7,616 bases of DNA from Pseudomonadota bacterium (lineage in GTDB: Bacteria; Pseudomonadota; Gammaproteobacteria; Burkholderiales; Burkholderiaceae): positions 1 to 7,616 of the forward strand of contig JAJXUC010000172.1 in assembly GCA_021783435.1 (NCBI GenBank). Direction: 5' to 3'. The position numbers and the translations under genes were made by a program. Shown here piece after piece: positions 5,653-7,616 of the stretch; position 1 is the stretch's first letter; every line of letters begins with the position of its first letter. The notes under the pieces are model-generated. The model saw only the letters and a program-made list of their open reading frames with translations. It was not told where the DNA came from and searched no databases.

Positions 5653-7083
5653 TCAGCGGTTCACGCGCATGAGCTTGAGCATATTGGTGCCGCCCGGAGC
5701 GCCCATGGGCTCCCCGCAAGTGATGGCGTAGCTGTCGCCCACAGTCAAGGCATGGTTTTTCACCAGCAGGATTTCGGCCTGCTTCAGCGCTTCATCGCGA
5801 TCGCTGGAGTACTGCATGTGCACCGGACGCACATTGCGATAGAGCGTCATGCGGCGCACCGAGCTTTCCTTCGGCGACAGCGCGTAGATGGGCATGCGCA
5901 CGCGATGGCGGCTCATCCACAGCGCTGTCGAGCCCGACTCCGTGAGCGCCACGATGGCTTTGCAGCCGAGATGGTGTGCCGTGAACAGCGCCGCCATGGC
6001 GATGGAATGGTCGATGCGCGTGAAGCTCTTGTCGACGAAGTCGCGCTCGAGTTTCATTTCCTCGAAGCGCTCGGCCTCGACGCAGATGCTGGCCATGGCC
6101 TCCACCGTCTCAACCGGGTATTTGCCGGCGGCGGTTTCCGCCGAGAGCATGACCGCGTCCGTGCCATCGAGCACGGCGTTGGCCACGTCCGACACTTCGG
6201 CGCGGGTGGGCACGGCGTTGGTGATCATCGACTCCATCATCTGCGTCGCGGTGATCACCACGCGATCCATGTCGCGGGCCATGCGGATCATGCGTTTTTG
6301 CAATGCCGGAACGGCAGCGTTGCCCACCTCGACGGCCAGGTCTCCGCGAGCCACCATGATGCCGTCGGACGCCTTCAGGATGTCGGCCAGCGCCGGAATG
6401 GCCTCGGCACGCTCGATCTTGGCGATGAGCGCCGGTTTGTGGCCATGGGCCGCACCGGCCACATTCGCCAACTGCCGCGCCAGTTCCATGTCGGTGGCGT
6501 TCTTCGGGAACGACACGGCCAGATAGTCGGCCTGGAAAGCCATCGCGGTACGGATATCCTCCATGTCCTTGGCCGTGAGGGCCGGCGCCGATAGGCCGCC
6601 ACCCTGCTTGTTGATGCCTTTGTTGTTCGACAGTTCGCCGCCGATGATCACCGTGGTGATGATCTTCGAGCCTTCCACGGCGTCGACCGCAAGCACGATC
6701 AGGCCATCGTTGAGCAGCAGGCGGTCGCCCTGTTTCACGTCGCCGGGAAGATCCTTGTAGTCCAGCCCGGCGATCTCCGCATTGCCCAGTTCGCATGCCG
6801 CGTCCAGGGTGAAGCGGCTGCCCTTTTCCAGCATGATCTTGCCATCGGTGAATTTGCCGACGCGGATTTTCGGCCCCTGCAGATCGGCCATGATGGCGAC
6901 CTCACGGCCGCAGCGCTTGGCCGTGTCACGCACCAGGACGGCGCGGTCGATATGGTCTTGCGCCTTGCCATGGGAAAAATTGAGCCGAACCACATCGACC
7001 CCGGCGCGGATGATGCGTTCGAGGACTTCGGGTGAAGAGCTGGCCGGGCCGATGGTGGCCACGATTTTGGTTGCACGGGACAT
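5653..7083 (-). CDS. pyk: Pyruvate kinase (PykA-like, predicted K+-independent)
   Basis: Catalyses the last glycolytic step, phosphoenolpyruvate + ADP to pyruvate + ATP, in the cytosol. The 476 residues match the family. The start MSRATKIVATIGPASSS is followed by RLNFSHG (Arg33), ADLQGPKIRVG (66-76), a B domain (roughly 80-170), and the signature LIAKIERAEAIPA at 219-231 with catalytic Lys222 and Mg-binding Glu224. MVARGDLAVE contains Asp248, ITATQMMESM contains Thr280, and an allosteric C domain (about 345-476) ends at MRVNR. The residue after GP is Lys72, not Glu. In this family that marks enzymes that do not need K+, such as E. coli PykA, so AMP or sugar-monophosphate activation is more likely than fructose-1,6-bisphosphate, by analogy. 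The ATG at 7081-7083 is preferred over an upstream extension to 7188 because homologues start MxRxTKIVATIGP. No Shine-Dalgarno is evident; the leader is pyrimidine-rich. Confidence 0.97.
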   Translation of the reverse strand: MSRATKIVATIGPASSSPEVLERIIRAGVDVVRLNFSHGKAQDHIDRAVLVRDTAKRCGREVAIMADLQGPKIRVGKFTDGKIMLEKGSRFTLDAACELGNAEIAGLDYKDLPGDVKQGDRLLLNDGLIVLAVDAVEGSKIITTVIIGGELSNNKGINKQGGGLSAPALTAKDMEDIRTAMAFQADYLAVSFPKNATDMELARQLANVAGAAHGHKPALIAKIERAEAIPALADILKASDGIMVARGDLAVEVGNAAVPALQKRMIRMARDMDRVVITATQMMESMITNAVPTRAEVSDVANAVLDGTDAVMLSAETAAGKYPVETVEAMASICVEAERFEEMKLERDFVDKSFTRIDHSIAMAALFTAHHLGCKAIVALTESGSTALWMSRHRVRMPIYALSPKESSVRRMTLYRNVRPVHMQYSSDRDEALKQAEILLVKNHALTVGDSYAITCGEPMGAPGGTNMLKLMRVNR

Positions 7084-7156
7084 GGAATGGAAATGTGGGG
7101 ATCGGTGGAAGGCGGCGCTTGGACAGGCAGAGTACAAGCAGGTGGGCGGCAGGCAA

Positions 7157-7185
7157 AAAATACTGCAAAAACAGGAACAATTGAA
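7157..7185 (-). promoter_or_regulatory. Candidate pyk promoter
   Basis: On the minus strand, TTCAAT (7180-7185) and TATTTT (7157-7162) are separated by exactly 17 bases in the only AT-rich patch of this intergenic region, and would give a leader of about 65-70 bases before pyk. The hexamers match sigma-70 consensus at only 7 of 12 positions. An alternative weak pair, TTGCCT and TACTCT with a 16-base spacer, lies just downstream. Position and composition support a promoter here more than the hexamers do. Confidence 0.35.
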
Positions 7186-7194
7186 CACTAGTGT
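7185..7194. promoter_or_regulatory. 10-bp palindrome at the pyk promoter (possible operator)
   Basis: ACACTAGTGT is a perfect palindrome that abuts the candidate -35 hexamer of pyk in the divergent intergenic region. A dimeric repressor or activator could bind here, but with no second copy in the window and no match to an operator I recognise, this rests on symmetry and position only. Confidence 0.25.
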
Positions 7195-7308
7195 AGGCCT
7201 GCATCAGGGTCGTTCCGCACAAAACAGTCTGAATCTGGACGTATGCTTCACCCACGCGCACCGGGCCACGAGATCCAGGCGCGACGATGCGAGGCCAAGG
7301 GAGGCGGT

Positions 7309-7392
7309 ATGGGGCGACTGGGTTGGATCAAGCAGTGGTGGAGTCGCAGACTGCCACTCCCTGATCGTGGGGCTTGCCGCACGCGCCTGTGA
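7309..7392 (+). CDS. Possible 27-residue leader ORF upstream of the PAS gene
   Basis: ATG at 7309 opens a 27-codon frame ending at TGA 7390-7392, seven bases before the ATG of the PAS-domain gene and in a different frame. Its Shine-Dalgarno AAGGGAGG (7297-7304, 4-base spacer) is the strongest in the window, far better than that of the gene behind it. The peptide begins MGRLGWIKQWWSRRLPLPDR; it is basic, with seven Arg or Lys before residue 21 counting onward to the C-terminus, and has three Trp near the N-terminus. It could be a small protein, or a leader whose translation is coupled to the PAS gene. No family is recognised. A chance ORF is possible at this length. Confidence 0.4.
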   Translation: MGRLGWIKQWWSRRLPLPDRGACRTRL

Positions 7393-7399
7393 GTCCGGC

Positions 7400-7616
7400 A
7401 TGGACACGACCTTTCCACTGGACGATCTCACCGATTCGGCCGCGGTCCGCCGCCTGCTCGAGGCCGTCGACCTTCCCATCGGCCGCTGGGATGCGCAATC
7501 GCGTCTGACCTTCTGCAATCCGCCTTACCTGCGCTGGGCCCGCTTGCCGGCGCAGGCTTTGCTCGGCAGAACCCTGGCCGAGCTTTATGGCGTCGAGGCC
7601 TGGGAGCGTGCCCAGA
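7400..7616 (+). CDS. PAS domain-containing protein, N-terminal fragment
   Basis: The frame is open from the ATG at 7400 to the window edge (72 residues visible). After a short helical lead (DDLTDSAAVRRLLEAVDLPI), residues about 27-72 read as the start of a PAS sensor domain: IGRWDAQSRLTFCNPPYLRWARL, then LLGRTLAELYG and EAWERAQ. These match the typical PAS strand-loop layout with the 'N..Y..W' and 'lGrtl.el.G' motifs. PAS domains sense ligands, redox state or light and usually precede a GGDEF, EAL, histidine kinase or other output domain, which would lie beyond the window. No signal peptide or membrane helix is visible, so sensing is probably cytoplasmic. GTG at 7367 is an in-frame alternative start with no better ribosome-binding site. 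Confidence 0.7.
   Translation, partial: MDTTFPLDDLTDSAAVRRLLEAVDLPIGRWDAQSRLTFCNPPYLRWARLPAQALLGRTLAELYGVEAWERAQ

Larger units (their letters stand above)
7084..7308. other. Divergent intergenic region between pyk and the PAS gene
   Basis: About 225 bases (316 if the short ORF at 7309 is not real) separate the pyk start from the rightward genes. The half near pyk contains the AT-rich patch with two GCAAAAA copies 12 bases apart (7153 and 7165), the candidate pyk promoter and the palindrome. From about 7195 to 7296 I see no convincing gene, terminator or rightward promoter. An AAGGGAGG ribosome-binding sequence appears at 7297-7304. Confidence 0.4.

Noticed and set aside
5752..6594. 280-codon plus-strand frame opposite pyk
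   Set aside because: It is antisense to well-conserved pyruvate kinase motifs, and its product is a His/Arg/Gly-rich shadow without domains.
7084..7188. 35-residue Cys/Phe-rich N-terminal extension of pyruvate kinase
   Set aside because: Pyruvate kinases start just before TKIVATIGP, and the extension covers the likely promoter region.
7204..7518. 104-codon minus-strand frame at the right end
   Set aside because: It has Arg/Ser/Thr-rich shadow composition and overlaps the PAS-domain start on the plus strand, which has a recognisable motif pattern.
1..7616. Mobile elements, CRISPR arrays, tRNA or rRNA genes
   Set aside because: No transposase or integrase motif, regularly spaced repeat, tRNA-like cloverleaf or rRNA sequence was seen.

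Overview
The window looks like ordinary chromosome from a high-GC betaproteobacterium, most likely Burkholderiales. The basis is the GC-rich third codon positions, the gene order DUF2889 protein - sucC - sucD - TerC-family protein, and residue-level similarity of the proteins to that group. The genus cannot be fixed from the sequence alone. A sulfur- or metal-oxidising relative such as Thiomonas would fit but is only a guess.

Layout, left to right. Positions 1-45 may hold the last codons of an upstream gene. A DUF2889 protein (106-765) precedes sucC (839-1999) and sucD (2090-2986), the beta and alpha subunits of succinyl-CoA synthetase of the TCA cycle. A GC-rich hairpin without a U-tract follows sucD. 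Next, on the same strand, come a seven-helix TerC/YjbE-type membrane protein (about 3193-3918), a PP2C Ser/Thr protein phosphatase (3953-4738) and an FHA phosphothreonine-binding protein (4821-5528). These three are closely spaced and are probably co-transcribed. On the opposite strand and convergent lies pyk (5653-7083), a pyruvate kinase that resembles E. coli PykA rather than PykF. A strong stem-loop sits between FHA and pyk. After a divergent intergenic region there is a possible 27-residue leader ORF (7309-7392), and the start of a PAS-domain protein runs off the right edge (7400 onward).

Two core carbon-metabolism steps, both substrate-level phosphorylations, flank a small module of metal transport and phospho-signalling. 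The phosphatase and FHA protein form an eraser/reader pair, but no kinase is present in the window. Their position next to a TerC protein recalls the published association of TerC proteins with PP2C, kinase and FHA components in tellurite/stress systems, though here it may be chance adjacency.

No mobile element, CRISPR array, rRNA or tRNA was seen. Nothing here is clearly a new system. The points most worth a second look are the TerC-PP2C-FHA grouping, the FHA protein's degenerate second FHA-like half, the sucC-sucD junction (in-phase single stop plus a 10-bp hairpin) and the small ORF before the PAS gene.
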